Positions 1 through 7,140 of a stretch of 17,162 bases of DNA are shown one piece after another. Each line of letters starts with the position of its first letter. The stretch's first letter is position 1. Under the pieces are notes generated by a model. The model was not told the origin of the DNA. It saw nothing but the letters and a program-made list of their open reading frames with translations, and searched no databases. The translations under genes were made by a program, and so were the position numbers. The stretch spans positions 1 through 17,162 of the forward strand of contig CALDQY010000180.1 in assembly GCA_937911445.1 (NCBI GenBank), written 5' to 3'. This DNA is from an uncultured Rhodobiaceae bacterium (GTDB taxonomy: Archaea; Thermoplasmatota; Poseidoniia; Poseidoniales; Poseidoniaceae).

Positions 1-1
1 C

Positions 2-1381
2 AATCGTCAAACACTCCTCATTCGTGTTGCAGGCGTTCTTTCCGCCCAGCACAAGAATTGGGGTACAATCAAGCGGTCTCTCAAGAGAGGTGGCGGCTCA
101 GTTACGATTCCAACACCTGTAGGCTCAGACCAAGAAGAAATCGAGACGGCTTCCATCGAAGAAGAAGTTGAGAGCTTCGTTACCGAGCATCCCGAAGGAT
201 GGACCTTCGAAGATGAGTCCGAATTAATGGAATCAATAGATAGCGGTGGTATTGACACCTCGCTTTCCGAAGTAGCGGCATCTATAGAGGAGACACTTGT
301 CGCCCATCGAAAAGAAATTGAGCAACCTGTACCTCCAATGTTGCAGGAGCTTTCATCCGAAGAGCCGACGCTGGAAGAAGAGGCAGCCTTGTTGGAAATT
401 TCCTCTCGAAAAGCAGAGGTTGAAGCGGCAGCTCGAGACTATCTCTTGGTTGGAAGTACGACCGATATGGAGGATATGAACACCTTCATATCAAGTCTCT
501 CGAGTCACGGTTTCGCCGTCGAGTTAGCACGAGTTCAGGACGCGATTAGGACCATCATTATGGAAACAGCCTACCGCTCTGAGCAAGAACAGAATGCCCT
601 CTCCAGTAAGCCAGGTTCATGGTCTGAACGCGAAGCGATTCGAATGTTTGAACAAATGCGTCCACAACTTCGGGAGAGAATACCTGAAATTGTTGCTGGA
701 CGACGAGGGAATCTCGTTCAAGCACGAATGGAGTTTGAGGAAGAGGCACGAACGCTCGGTCTCGATTTGAGAAGTCCAGCCGTTTCGGGTCGTCTTCACG
801 CCTTGTTTGATCTTCATCTCGAAATCAGCGAGGCAGAGGAACTGCAAGACCCATCCGCTGCACGACGAAATCGCATGTTGCGTATCCTGTATCATGGTTC
901 AGTCCATTTGCCTGATGATGTGCGCCGGACCATTGAACGTCTTGAAAGAAATCTTCCTTCGTTCGAATCCCTTGTCGAAACCGTTCTTGAGAGTAGTGAA
1001 GGCGACTTTTCTGAGGCTCAACAAAGCCTCATTATTCGTTTCCTTGAGTCGAAGGGCTATCTTGTCAACACATCGGAATTGCGTCCACGTGTCCTAGCAT
1101 GTGCAGGTATTGTAGGTACGGAGTTGGGATATCTTACACCAAATCAAATTCCACGATTGGCTCCAGGAATCCTAGTCAGTGATGAGCACGTCGATGCCAT
1201 TGTTGCTGAATTGAAATCCCTTGCTGCAACATTCAAGCCTAAGCAGGTTGAGGAAGAAGAACCAGAAACGCAACTCGCAGAATCCGTTGCTGATGCATCA
1301 GATCGAATCGGTGGCGTGCGTGGCCAAATTGACCGAGTCGATGCTTTACTCTCTCGCCTTCGATTGCAAGATGGTCAGTGA
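2..1381 (+). CDS. Acidic helical protein of unknown function, 5' end outside the window
   Basis: The frame is open from the first base, so this is the C-terminal 459 residues of a longer protein. An ATG at 227 is only an internal methionine: the codons before it are open and read as protein (a basic stretch, then a Glu-rich linker). I do not recognise a family. The visible part begins with a basic segment including NWGTIKRSLKRGGG, continues through a Glu/Ser-rich acidic linker of about 150 residues, and then has a long, charged, mostly helical region (for example around RRNRMLRILYHGSVHLPDDVRR). The tail is Glu-rich and ends with a helix, VDALLSRLRLQDGQ. There are no obvious membrane segments, cysteine clusters or nucleotide-binding loops. 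It converges with the secretion ATPase and overlaps it by 7 bases (1375-1381). A soluble scaffold or coiled-coil-like role is possible, but this is a guess. Confidence 0.7.
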   Translation, partial: NRQTLLIRVAGVLSAQHKNWGTIKRSLKRGGGSVTIPTPVGSDQEEIETASIEEEVESFVTEHPEGWTFEDESELMESIDSGGIDTSLSEVAASIEETLVAHRKEIEQPVPPMLQELSSEEPTLEEEAALLEISSRKAEVEAAARDYLLVGSTTDMEDMNTFISSLSSHGFAVELARVQDAIRTIIMETAYRSEQEQNALSSKPGSWSEREAIRMFEQMRPQLRERIPEIVAGRRGNLVQARMEFEEEARTLGLDLRSPAVSGRLHALFDLHLEISEAEELQDPSAARRNRMLRILYHGSVHLPDDVRRTIERLERNLPSFESLVETVLESSEGDFSEAQQSLIIRFLESKGYLVNTSELRPRVLACAGIVGTELGYLTPNQIPRLAPGILVSDEHVDAIVAELKSLAATFKPKQVEEEEPETQLAESVADASDRIGGVRGQIDRVDALLSRLRLQDGQ

Positions 1382-2619
1382 TGACTCTGAGCGTAAAAGT
1401 TCTGAATCACTGTGGTGACTGACTGAATGTCTGTAATGTCTCGAGCAATGAGATCTTCGATGATTTGTTGACGCTGTTGAACGTGCCTTTCAAAGACATC
1501 AGGAGTTACACCAGCTGCTTTGCAAATAACTTCTCTGAGATTGGATGGAATGCCTGTTTCTTCGATCTGATCTGTTGCAGCATTGTACTTCCAGATCGTG
1601 TTCAATCGAGGCTTAGATCCCTCCATACCTGCGATTTCTGCAACTTCAGTGATCTTGCGTGCAGTCTTCCCATTGACGTGGAGTCGTGCTTGGATGATGA
1701 TGAGGTCGAGACCAGTCAACATGATTGGTGGTACATTCATCGGTGGATTGATCATTCGAGTGACGGTTTCCTGAGCAGTGTTGGCGTGCAGGCTACCAAA
1801 GGAACCATCGTGACCGGTGTTCATGGCTGTTAAGAGCGTTGCAGCCTCAGGTCCACGAACCTCTCCCACAATGATACGGTCAGGACGCATACGTAGACTC
1901 GATTTCAAACAATCGTTCATGTCGACTTCTGGTGTTCCATCTGGGCGTTCTCGTCGTGTTTCCATTCGTAGCCAATGATCATGATACACTTGCAATTCAG
2001 CGGTATCTTCGACCGTTAGAAGGCGGCGGTGCCATGGGATGTACATTCCAAGACAGTTGAGTGTGGTTGTCTTACCAGAACCTGTCCCGCCAGCAATCAC
2101 AAAGTTCGCTGGTCGACTATCAAGCCCTTCAATCCAGACCCACATCATGGCCGCAAGACGTGAGTTGACTGTTCCAAACTTGACCAGGTCGATCATCGTC
2201 AATGGGTCTTCCTTGAATTTTCGAATGGTCAATGTTGGACCATCTGGTGATACAGGAGGAATGGTACCGTTGACACGGGATCCATCCGGGAGCCTTCCAT
2301 CGAAAATTGGAACCATGCCTGGTCCGTCGCCAAGTGGAACATTTGTGAATGCAGCAATGTTCTTGGCAATTTGAAGCCCAGCATCATCGTTGATCCAAAC
2401 ATTCGTCCGGCACATACCATGTTTTCGATGAGCAACTTTGACACATTGTGTTCCACCATTGTACATGACTTCTTCCAAATTGTCGTCCTCAAACAAGACA
2501 GCAAGGTCTCCATGTGGATTTGGTGCTACTGAGCCTTCGACATGGTAAATTGGGGAAGGATGGTTCGATTCAGTGTAGATTGTGACATTTCCGTATTGTT
2601 CGAGAATTTGTTCAGACAT
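1375..2619 (-). CDS. Type IV filament / Tad-type secretion ATPase (TadA/CpaF/FlaI family)
   Basis: A 414-residue hexameric-type secretion ATPase that would power assembly of a pilus-like filament at the cytoplasmic face of the membrane. Family signatures appear in order: Walker A GGTGSGKT (residues 177-184), Asp box VEDTAEL (203-209), Walker B region DRIIVGEVRGPEA (247-259) and His box GHDGSFGSLHAN (269-280). An N-terminal domain of about 150 residues precedes the motor. The start is the ATG at 2619, with a strong GGAGGT six bases upstream overlapping the end of the TadC-like gene. It is the last gene of a four-gene operon after two platform proteins. Separate TadB- and TadC-like partners argue for a Tad/Epd-like machine rather than an archaellum, where a single FlaJ is usual. 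No pilin, prepilin peptidase or FlaH-like gene is in the window, so the substrate is unknown. Function is secure at family level; the machine type is inferred. Confidence 0.93.
   Translation of the reverse strand: MSEQILEQYGNVTIYTESNHPSPIYHVEGSVAPNPHGDLAVLFEDDNLEEVMYNGGTQCVKVAHRKHGMCRTNVWINDDAGLQIAKNIAAFTNVPLGDGPGMVPIFDGRLPDGSRVNGTIPPVSPDGPTLTIRKFKEDPLTMIDLVKFGTVNSRLAAMMWVWIEGLDSRPANFVIAGGTGSGKTTTLNCLGMYIPWHRRLLTVEDTAELQVYHDHWLRMETRRERPDGTPEVDMNDCLKSSLRMRPDRIIVGEVRGPEAATLLTAMNTGHDGSFGSLHANTAQETVTRMINPPMNVPPIMLTGLDLIIIQARLHVNGKTARKITEVAEIAGMEGSKPRLNTIWKYNAATDQIEETGIPSNLREVICKAAGVTPDVFERHVQQRQQIIEDLIARDITDIQSVTTVIQNFYAQSHH
1376..1412. repeat. Inverted repeat at the first convergent junction
   Basis: CAGTGAT (1376-1382) and ATCACTG (1406-1412) form a 7-bp stem with a 23-base loop spanning the end of the 5'-partial gene and the end of the ATPase gene. 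The long loop makes it a weak terminator candidate. Confidence 0.2.
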
Positions 2620-2622
2620 TGT

Positions 2623-3354
2623 TCAACCTCCGATGAGTTTTGTTGCACCTAGGAAAATGAACATTGACATGGCCATCCAACCAGGAACGAACCACATAGT
2701 GTCTCGCATACGGCCCAACATTCGGCCAGAGACAGCGACACCGACAGCACTTGCGACAGCAAAGAACAAACTGAACGTCGAGAGGAAGCCTTCAATCTGG
2801 AAGCCGGATGAAGCAGGTGTGAAGAGGCCAACGAGGAATCCGATGAGGCCTGGAAGTCCAATGCATACGAACAGCACAATGAGGATTCCTCGGCCTTGGA
2901 GTTCCGACTCTCGCTTGTTCATGAGATCGTTCAAACGCTCGTAATCCATGGAGAGATTCATCAAAATTTCTTGGAGAGGAGCGTTTTGTTCAATTGCAGT
3001 TTCAAGAAGATGCATGACACGCTGAACTTGCGACGAACGAGTCTTGGTAGCAAAACTTGAGAGTGCAGCATCGAACGATGAAGAGTGACTTTCTTTGAGC
3101 GTTTCAACGAGGAGTGGGCCAAGTGGTGCGGGTGCAGTCTTTGCTTGATGTTGCATGGCTTCCTGAATACCAAGCCCTGCACCAACTTCATCGGATAATC
3201 CTTCCAAAAAGGAGGGTAGTGCGTTTTCGATTTTACGTCGTCGTATGCGCTCACGGATTGGAGGAATGCCTCCGCCAATCATGGCGAGCCCTACAACACC
3301 AAGCATCAACATCAATGGTTGATTGCTGAATGATTCAAGGAAACGGAGGAGCAT
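2623..3354 (-). CDS. TadC-like membrane platform protein (type II secretion F domain)
   Basis: A 243-residue inner-membrane platform protein of the type IV filament superfamily. It would anchor the ATPase and the growing filament. Visible layout: an N-terminal membrane segment at about 13-30, a basic stretch IRERIRRRK, a cytoplasmic helical F-domain at about 43-150 (LPSFLEGLSDEVGAG is the typical TadB/TadC opening), and three hydrophobic segments at about 155-178, 188-210 and 222-240. The start is taken as the ATG at 3354, four bases after the stop of the upstream TadB-like gene. The longer frame from 3396 would need a TTG start and would overlap that gene by 38 bases. Its stop lies inside the SD/start region of the ATPase gene, which implies tight co-translation. 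The TadC assignment, as opposed to TadB, is by position and layout only. Confidence 0.82.
   Translation of the reverse strand: MLLRFLESFSNQPLMLMLGVVGLAMIGGGIPPIRERIRRRKIENALPSFLEGLSDEVGAGLGIQEAMQHQAKTAPAPLGPLLVETLKESHSSSFDAALSSFATKTRSSQVQRVMHLLETAIEQNAPLQEILMNLSMDYERLNDLMNKRESELQGRGILIVLFVCIGLPGLIGFLVGLFTPASSGFQIEGFLSTFSLFFAVASAVGVAVSGRMLGRMRDTMWFVPGWMAMSMFIFLGATKLIGG
2626..2631 (-). promoter_or_regulatory. Shine-Dalgarno site of the secretion ATPase
   Basis: GGAGGT lies six bases before the ATG at 2619. The TGA of the TadC-like gene sits between it and the start, so termination and initiation are coupled. Confidence 0.75.
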
Positions 3355-3358
3355 GATA

Positions 3359-3934
3359 TCACAACCCGGGGTCCTTTGTATGGGTCTTGAGACCAATCAT
3401 GATCATGGCCAATAGGGTCAGGAAAAGGCCGATGTTCACAACAACATCGATGGTTGATTGTTCTGGCATGCTAAAGAACGAACCCATGTCTCCAACAAGC
3501 TGTGGGAACAATCCGAGAACTGCGAGAATGATTGGACCAATCATACCAATGGAGAGCAACGATTCCGGAACGCCGCTCAAATCTTCAATGTACTTCTTGA
3601 CATCCTCGGTTCTTTCTTCCTCCATTCGAGAACCTTGCTTTTTGAGCGTCTCGATGATGTCGGTATTCTGTGTGATGTTCATGTGCATGATGTTGAGCAG
3701 ACGTCGGTACCCTTCAGTTTCGACCTTACCCATGAGGGCTTTAATCTCCTTTGCAAGCGGGCGGCCTCCTTTTCGTACTTTTTCCATCATGTTCTTGAAA
3801 TCCTCAGATATGATACCATATCCACCTTGAGATATGCTGTGAACGGTTGCTTCCAAACCAATACCCGAGGACATGAGGACATCCATGGCACGAATCACGT
3901 AAAGGACCTCACGTTTCTCGTCAAGTTTCCTCAT
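3359..3934 (-). CDS. TadB-like membrane platform protein, short form
   Basis: A 191-residue protein with one F-type helical domain (about 8-115, with MDVLMSSGIGLEATVHSIS near its start) and two C-terminal hydrophobic segments at about 125-148 and 163-183. It would be the second subunit of the membrane platform, pairing with the TadC-like neighbour. The ATG at 3934 is chosen because GAGGTG sits exactly six bases upstream and overlaps the TGA of the preceding gene. The ATG at 3961 would overlap that gene by 17 bases and lacks such a site. It is shorter than usual TadB proteins because the N-terminal membrane segments are missing. It may therefore rely on its partner for membrane topology, or represent a reduced lineage-specific form. 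The F-domain call is by eye from pattern and operon context. Confidence 0.78.
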   Translation of the reverse strand: MRKLDEKREVLYVIRAMDVLMSSGIGLEATVHSISQGGYGIISEDFKNMMEKVRKGGRPLAKEIKALMGKVETEGYRRLLNIMHMNITQNTDIIETLKKQGSRMEEERTEDVKKYIEDLSGVPESLLSIGMIGPIILAVLGLFPQLVGDMGSFFSMPEQSTIDVVVNIGLFLTLLAMIMIGLKTHTKDPGL

Positions 3935-3940
3935 GTTGAA

Positions 3941-3946
3941 CACCTC
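3941..3946 (-). promoter_or_regulatory. Shine-Dalgarno site deciding the TadB-like start
   Basis: GAGGTG lies six bases before the ATG at 3934 and overlaps the TGA of the 117-residue gene (TGAGGTG). This is the reason for choosing 3934 over the in-frame ATG at 3961. Confidence 0.75.
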
Positions 3947-4298
3947 AAATAACGTCTTCAATAAGTTCGAAAATAAATTTCTCAGTTGATCCTTCGTATT
4001 CTAGCGATGCGAAAATCACCTTCACATCGCGTTCTTCGAAAGGATCGTGAATGAACGGTTGACCTGTACGGAACATTTTCAGGATTTTCTTGTAATCGTC
4101 AATTGACAGGATTCCGCGCACCGTATAGATCGTGGATTCAGCACCTTCATCATGGAGATTGTCGCCTTCTCCACCACGAATAATGGTGCGTGTGAGACGT
4201 CGTGTAATTTTCACATCAATGTCCGCATTTGGAATGCGAATCCAATCTGCAGAACCTGTTCCAGTAGCCGGTCGAATGAAGAAATCCATGCCTGCCAT
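3945..4298 (-). CDS. Small beta-rich protein with phage-tail-like pattern, first gene of the secretion operon
   Basis: A 117-residue protein without signal peptide or membrane segment. The sequence alternates in a beta pattern, with strands near WIRIPNADIDVKITRRLTR and a C-terminal strand pair KVIFASLEYE / KFIFELIEDV, around one helix IDDYKKILKMF (66-76). The layout of strand, short helix, Gly, an (F/L)(I/V)H-x-P turn (82-86), then KV-strand and FxFELIE-strand resembles by eye the tail/baseplate domains of tailed phages, such as the Mu-type DNA circularisation N-terminal domain or P2 gpU. This is pattern similarity only, not an alignment. It is followed directly by the TadB-like gene, whose SD overlaps this gene's stop, so the two are very probably co-expressed. 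A role as a soluble adaptor or cap of the filament machine is conjecture. Confidence 0.72.
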   Translation of the reverse strand: MAGMDFFIRPATGTGSADWIRIPNADIDVKITRRLTRTIIRGGEGDNLHDEGAESTIYTVRGILSIDDYKKILKMFRTGQPFIHDPFEERDVKVIFASLEYEGSTEKFIFELIEDVI

Positions 4299-4356
4299 AT
4301 TGACCCCTATGCTGTTGAGGGTGTAGGCAAGATTTGAATGTAATGGAACAATTTGT

Positions 4357-5292
4357 TCACGCTACAATCTTGAACCAACCAAATCGTGGCTCATGCAGGG
4401 TGCCATCATCACTCATCGTGTCCAATTCCGCTTCGGATTGTTCACGTGTAAAGCCACGTGCCGCCAAATTTCGAACCAATGATTCGAAATCAACACCTTC
4501 TCCATTGTCCATCGCTTGAATGCACTCAAGGATCACAGCTTGTAGATCCTCTCCTCCAGCGCTTGCGTCTGTATCATCGCCTGACTCAGGATCTGGGAGG
4601 TTCAATGTTGGAGGTGCTGTTGTCGCTGCAGCCATTTTTCCTTCGGCAATGTCGAGCGCTTGCATAACGTTGAGTCGATAGCCCTCTGTGTCAATTTGCC
4701 CGTAATGAGTCTGAGCAGAAAGAAGTCCGTCAACCATCTCAGGGCGAATTCCTTCTTTGAGCATGGATTCTTTGGTTGGTTCACAATTCAGTGATTTCTG
4801 ATGTTGGTCAAGACGCTCCAGCGTTGCAGCACATGCTCGAACCAACCAAGAAGCATAGCGTTCTCGTGTGACGACTGCGGCCTCTTCTGGTCGAAGCGAC
4901 GTGTAAACAGCACCTTCATCGGTCTGGTACCAGCGTGCCTTCGCAGTCATGCTGAGCAGGACTGGTTCTCCAGAATCGACTTTGTCAAGCAACTGGACCA
5001 CGAATTCCCGCATGGACTCCGACGCATATTCGCCGACAGAGAAGTAGTGAAGGCCTGAAGGGTCACGCAACTGGCCTTGGTACATTTGGGAACCATTGCT
5101 CGTTTCGCGCAATTCGAGACGCTCAACCAGCCCTGAAACGATGACTCGGTTGACCTTGGCACCGAGTTTGGTGATGACGAAGGTGGGGTCGAATTCTCCA
5201 GAACCTTTCTCGTTCAGTGTTGATTCACCAAATTCTGAAGCGAGCATAATCCATGCTGGTTGTCGTTGGATTTGTCGAGAAGTTTCCATCAT
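4357..5292 (-). CDS. RPA-associated protein (RPAP, COG3390-type): OB fold plus C-terminal winged helix
   Basis: A 311-residue partner of the replication protein A encoded just upstream. In haloarchaea this family is co-encoded with RPA and takes part in single-strand DNA binding and repair. An OB-fold-like segment lies at about 38-116, including AKVNRVIVSGLVERLEL and YQGQLRDPSG. A helical middle (about 135-220) and an acidic linker rich in Asp/Gly/Ser (230-248) follow. Residues 248-311 read as a winged helix: helix, ESLVRNLAARGFTREQSEAEL, then DDGTLHEPRFGWFKIV as the wing. The start is the ATG at 5292, which overlaps the rpa stop as ATGA; an ATG at 5289 is equally possible. The frame stays open to 5424, but those residues lie inside rpa and read as shadow. 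Family call is good; the MCM-like winged-helix comparison is by eye. Confidence 0.86.
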   Translation of the reverse strand: MMETSRQIQRQPAWIMLASEFGESTLNEKGSGEFDPTFVITKLGAKVNRVIVSGLVERLELRETSNGSQMYQGQLRDPSGLHYFSVGEYASESMREFVVQLLDKVDSGEPVLLSMTAKARWYQTDEGAVYTSLRPEEAAVVTRERYASWLVRACAATLERLDQHQKSLNCEPTKESMLKEGIRPEMVDGLLSAQTHYGQIDTEGYRLNVMQALDIAEGKMAAATTAPPTLNLPDPESGDDTDASAGGEDLQAVILECIQAMDNGEGVDFESLVRNLAARGFTREQSEAELDTMSDDGTLHEPRFGWFKIVA

Positions 5293-6986
5293 TGCAACCC
5301 CCATTGTGCACGAAGTTCTGTCGCTATCAAACCAGTGTCTGTATCTGCGAGTGTGGCGCCATCGCACAGAATCATCGCACCTTGGCCATCGTTGATGATA
5401 CGTCCACTTATGTCCACTTCGCATCCGAGGATTTGATCTCGAATCTTCTGGACGAAGGCCATCGAACCATTGGCCTGAATTTCATCGACCATCGTAGCAT
5501 GGTCGGTGTTGAGCAATTTCAATGCAGCATCCTTCGAAATCAGGAGAGCGCAAGTTGATGCCTTGTCATCGAGGACAAGGCGTAGACGAACATCCTCGTT
5601 ACCTTCGACAGCTCCATGTTCAAAACACTGGCCTTCTCGAAGTACTCGACGACATTCAGGGCATCGCATGATAATTCCAGAATCTTCTCGCACGGACACG
5701 ATGGTTCCTCGTGTTGCGATGCCGACTCGACTTGGACCTGAGACAAGTTCATCAAGAGGCACCTCGATTTTGAGGTTCTCAAGATCAAGTTCTCCTTCCC
5801 ATGGTGTTTCTTCGAGAATGGTTAATTGGTCTTCACGATCGATGGTAATGTCTGGGATGCCTTGCCAAGCACGGACACGTGCATCTGTGATGCGAACGGT
5901 CATCGGTAGAGACGAGGTATCGATTGGCAAATCGGTCCAAGCGCTGACACGGCACTGGCCTGTTGGGTCTGCAATTTGACCAGACCACAAGTAGCGCTCT
6001 TCACCATCTTTGGTGAACGTTCTCTTTTCCCAGGATGTTATGTTGACGACGATTTCAACATCCTTTGAACCGTCTCGAAGTGTGCTTATGGTCGAGACCA
6101 TGCCTTGCTTGAGCGTGTCTGTGTTGGCGAAGTTGGCATCATGGAATGGTTCAATTTTTGTGGTACGTCCAAAGTTCAACTCAGGCGTGTCACGGAAGGT
6201 TTTGACTTGTGCTCCATCAATCTTCAACAAAGTACCTACCTCGTATTCGAACGGCTCCCATGACAAGAAGCCAATTGCGCCTGATTCATCGGCAAGACGG
6301 CCACGAACGACGTCGATGCTTCCACTTCCATCTCTTCGATGGATTTGGTCAGCACGTGAGGACATCAGGCGTCCGACAACGCACACGTATCCATCGTTTG
6401 GTAGCGTTGCGATATCAATTGGCTCACCAGGAGCAACCACAGGTCGCGAACCTTCTCGTAGGACTGCGATGCGCGAAGATTGGTTGATGTTCAGGGACAT
6501 CCGCCCCTGATATTCGTTGACCGAAGCGCCTTCGATACGAACAACCGACCCAGGAGTGATGTTGTTGTTGTTGCCCCAGTCTTTGTATTCCCATCGTGTA
6601 CGTTCTCCACTTCCCTCTTGCCAAGGATCGTCCTCAAGCAGTCCAAAGGCAATGGATTTCGACTCACCTCGAATCATTTGTTCTCGGACATTGTGCGATA
6701 CGATTTCAACCTCGATTTCGATGTCTCTGTCATCTGCTTTTAGTTCTGAAAGCCTGCTTACTTTCTTTGTTGGCCGGTTGGTTTGGCCGGATGTTTTGGG
6801 CGTTGCAGGTGATGCATCCGACTCACTTTTGAAGCGTCGGATGATGGATCGAATCGCATCTTGAGGTGGAATAAAGAATTCCTCCTCGTACTTCTGGAAT
6901 GCGGATTTGACTTCATCTCGATCTGCCCCAGGGCACTCCTGTAGTACTGCGGAGATGTGATCGTTGTAACGATCCTCATCGCTCAT
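5289..6986 (-). CDS. rpa: Replication protein A, single-stranded DNA-binding protein with OB folds and zinc finger
   Basis: A 565-residue archaeal RPA that coats single-stranded DNA in replication, repair and recombination. Residues 1-55 form a helical N-terminal domain (with EEFFIPPQDAIRSIIRRF), as seen in haloarchaeal RPAs, followed by a polar linker. OB-like segments are visible at about 80-175 (VVRIEGASVNEYQGRMSLNI), 195-280 (GTLLKIDGAQVKTFRDTPELNF) and 300-392 (VRITDARVRAWQGIPDITI). A fourth, zinc-bearing OB at about 420-540 has the ligand set C442-x2-C445-x8-C454-x2-H457. The start is the ATG at 6986, preceded five bases upstream by the full eight-base SD GGAGGTGA. The gene overlaps the RPA-associated protein by an ATGA junction. 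A hairpin (7023-7041) lies in its 5' region. Four OB folds in one chain suggest it works as a single polypeptide or homo-oligomer. Confidence 0.92.
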   Translation of the reverse strand: MSDEDRYNDHISAVLQECPGADRDEVKSAFQKYEEEFFIPPQDAIRSIIRRFKSESDASPATPKTSGQTNRPTKKVSRLSELKADDRDIEIEVEIVSHNVREQMIRGESKSIAFGLLEDDPWQEGSGERTRWEYKDWGNNNNITPGSVVRIEGASVNEYQGRMSLNINQSSRIAVLREGSRPVVAPGEPIDIATLPNDGYVCVVGRLMSSRADQIHRRDGSGSIDVVRGRLADESGAIGFLSWEPFEYEVGTLLKIDGAQVKTFRDTPELNFGRTTKIEPFHDANFANTDTLKQGMVSTISTLRDGSKDVEIVVNITSWEKRTFTKDGEERYLWSGQIADPTGQCRVSAWTDLPIDTSSLPMTVRITDARVRAWQGIPDITIDREDQLTILEETPWEGELDLENLKIEVPLDELVSGPSRVGIATRGTIVSVREDSGIIMRCPECRRVLREGQCFEHGAVEGNEDVRLRLVLDDKASTCALLISKDAALKLLNTDHATMVDEIQANGSMAFVQKIRDQILGCEVDISGRIINDGQGAMILCDGATLADTDTGLIATELRAQWGLQ

Positions 6987-6991
6987 TCAAT

Positions 6992-6999
6992 TCACCTCC
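6992..6999 (-). promoter_or_regulatory. Full-length Shine-Dalgarno site of rpa
   Basis: GGAGGTGA is complementary over eight bases to the archaeal 16S 3' end and lies five bases before the ATG at 6986. It is the strongest ribosome-binding site in the window. Confidence 0.8.
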
Positions 7000-7022
7000 G
7001 CCAGGCGTATTGTTTTGATTGA

Positions 7023-7041
7023 GCCTGTGCGGAGAACAGGC
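7023..7041. repeat. Inverted repeat in the rpa 5' region
   Basis: GCCTGT-N7-ACAGGC, a perfect 6-bp stem, lies about 37 bases upstream of the rpa start. It could be an operator, a leader hairpin or chance. I could not identify a convincing TATA box for rpa beside it. Confidence 0.3.
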
Positions 7042-7111
7042 GACGGGCTTTTGTGCGGATTGGTGAAGACGATACACTCCCATGACCTCCATGGAACAGA
7101 ACAAGAATGAC

Positions 7112-7134
7112 GAGGGGTGATAAACAATCCCCTC
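7112..7134 (-). terminator. Hairpin after tldE, candidate terminator
   Basis: GAGGGG and CCCCTC (6-bp stem, 11-base A/T-rich loop) lie 7 bases beyond the tldE stop, in the 154-base gap before rpa. On the minus strand the loop includes TGTTTA. There is no long T run after the stem, so termination is plausible rather than shown. Confidence 0.4.
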
Positions 7135-7140
7135 TCGAAT

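Noticed and set aside
227..1381. Complete first gene starting at the ATG at 227
   Set aside because: The reading frame is open to the first base and the upstream codons look like protein, so 227 is internal.
3355..3396. TadC-like protein starting at 3396
   Set aside because: It would need a TTG start and a 38-base overlap with the TadB-like gene; the ATG at 3354 follows that gene's stop by four bases.
3387..3952. Long plus-strand open frames opposite the TadB-like gene
   Set aside because: They are antisense to a gene with good membrane-protein pattern and SD, and their translations are rich in Met, Ser and Arg typical of shadow frames.
1375..4298. Archaellum (fla/arl) operon
   Set aside because: There are two separate platform proteins and no FlaH-, FlaG- or FlaF-like gene or archaellin, so a Tad/Epd-like assignment fits better.
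5293..5424. N-terminal extension of the RPA-associated protein back to 5424
   Set aside because: The extra 44 residues (rich in Arg, Trp and His) lie wholly inside rpa and read as an out-of-frame shadow. The ATGA overlap at 5292 gives a natural start.
5506..6510. Plus-strand open frames of 157 and 166 codons opposite rpa
   Set aside because: The minus strand encodes a clear multi-OB RPA with a zinc finger; the plus frames have Ser/Arg-rich shadow composition and no start signals.
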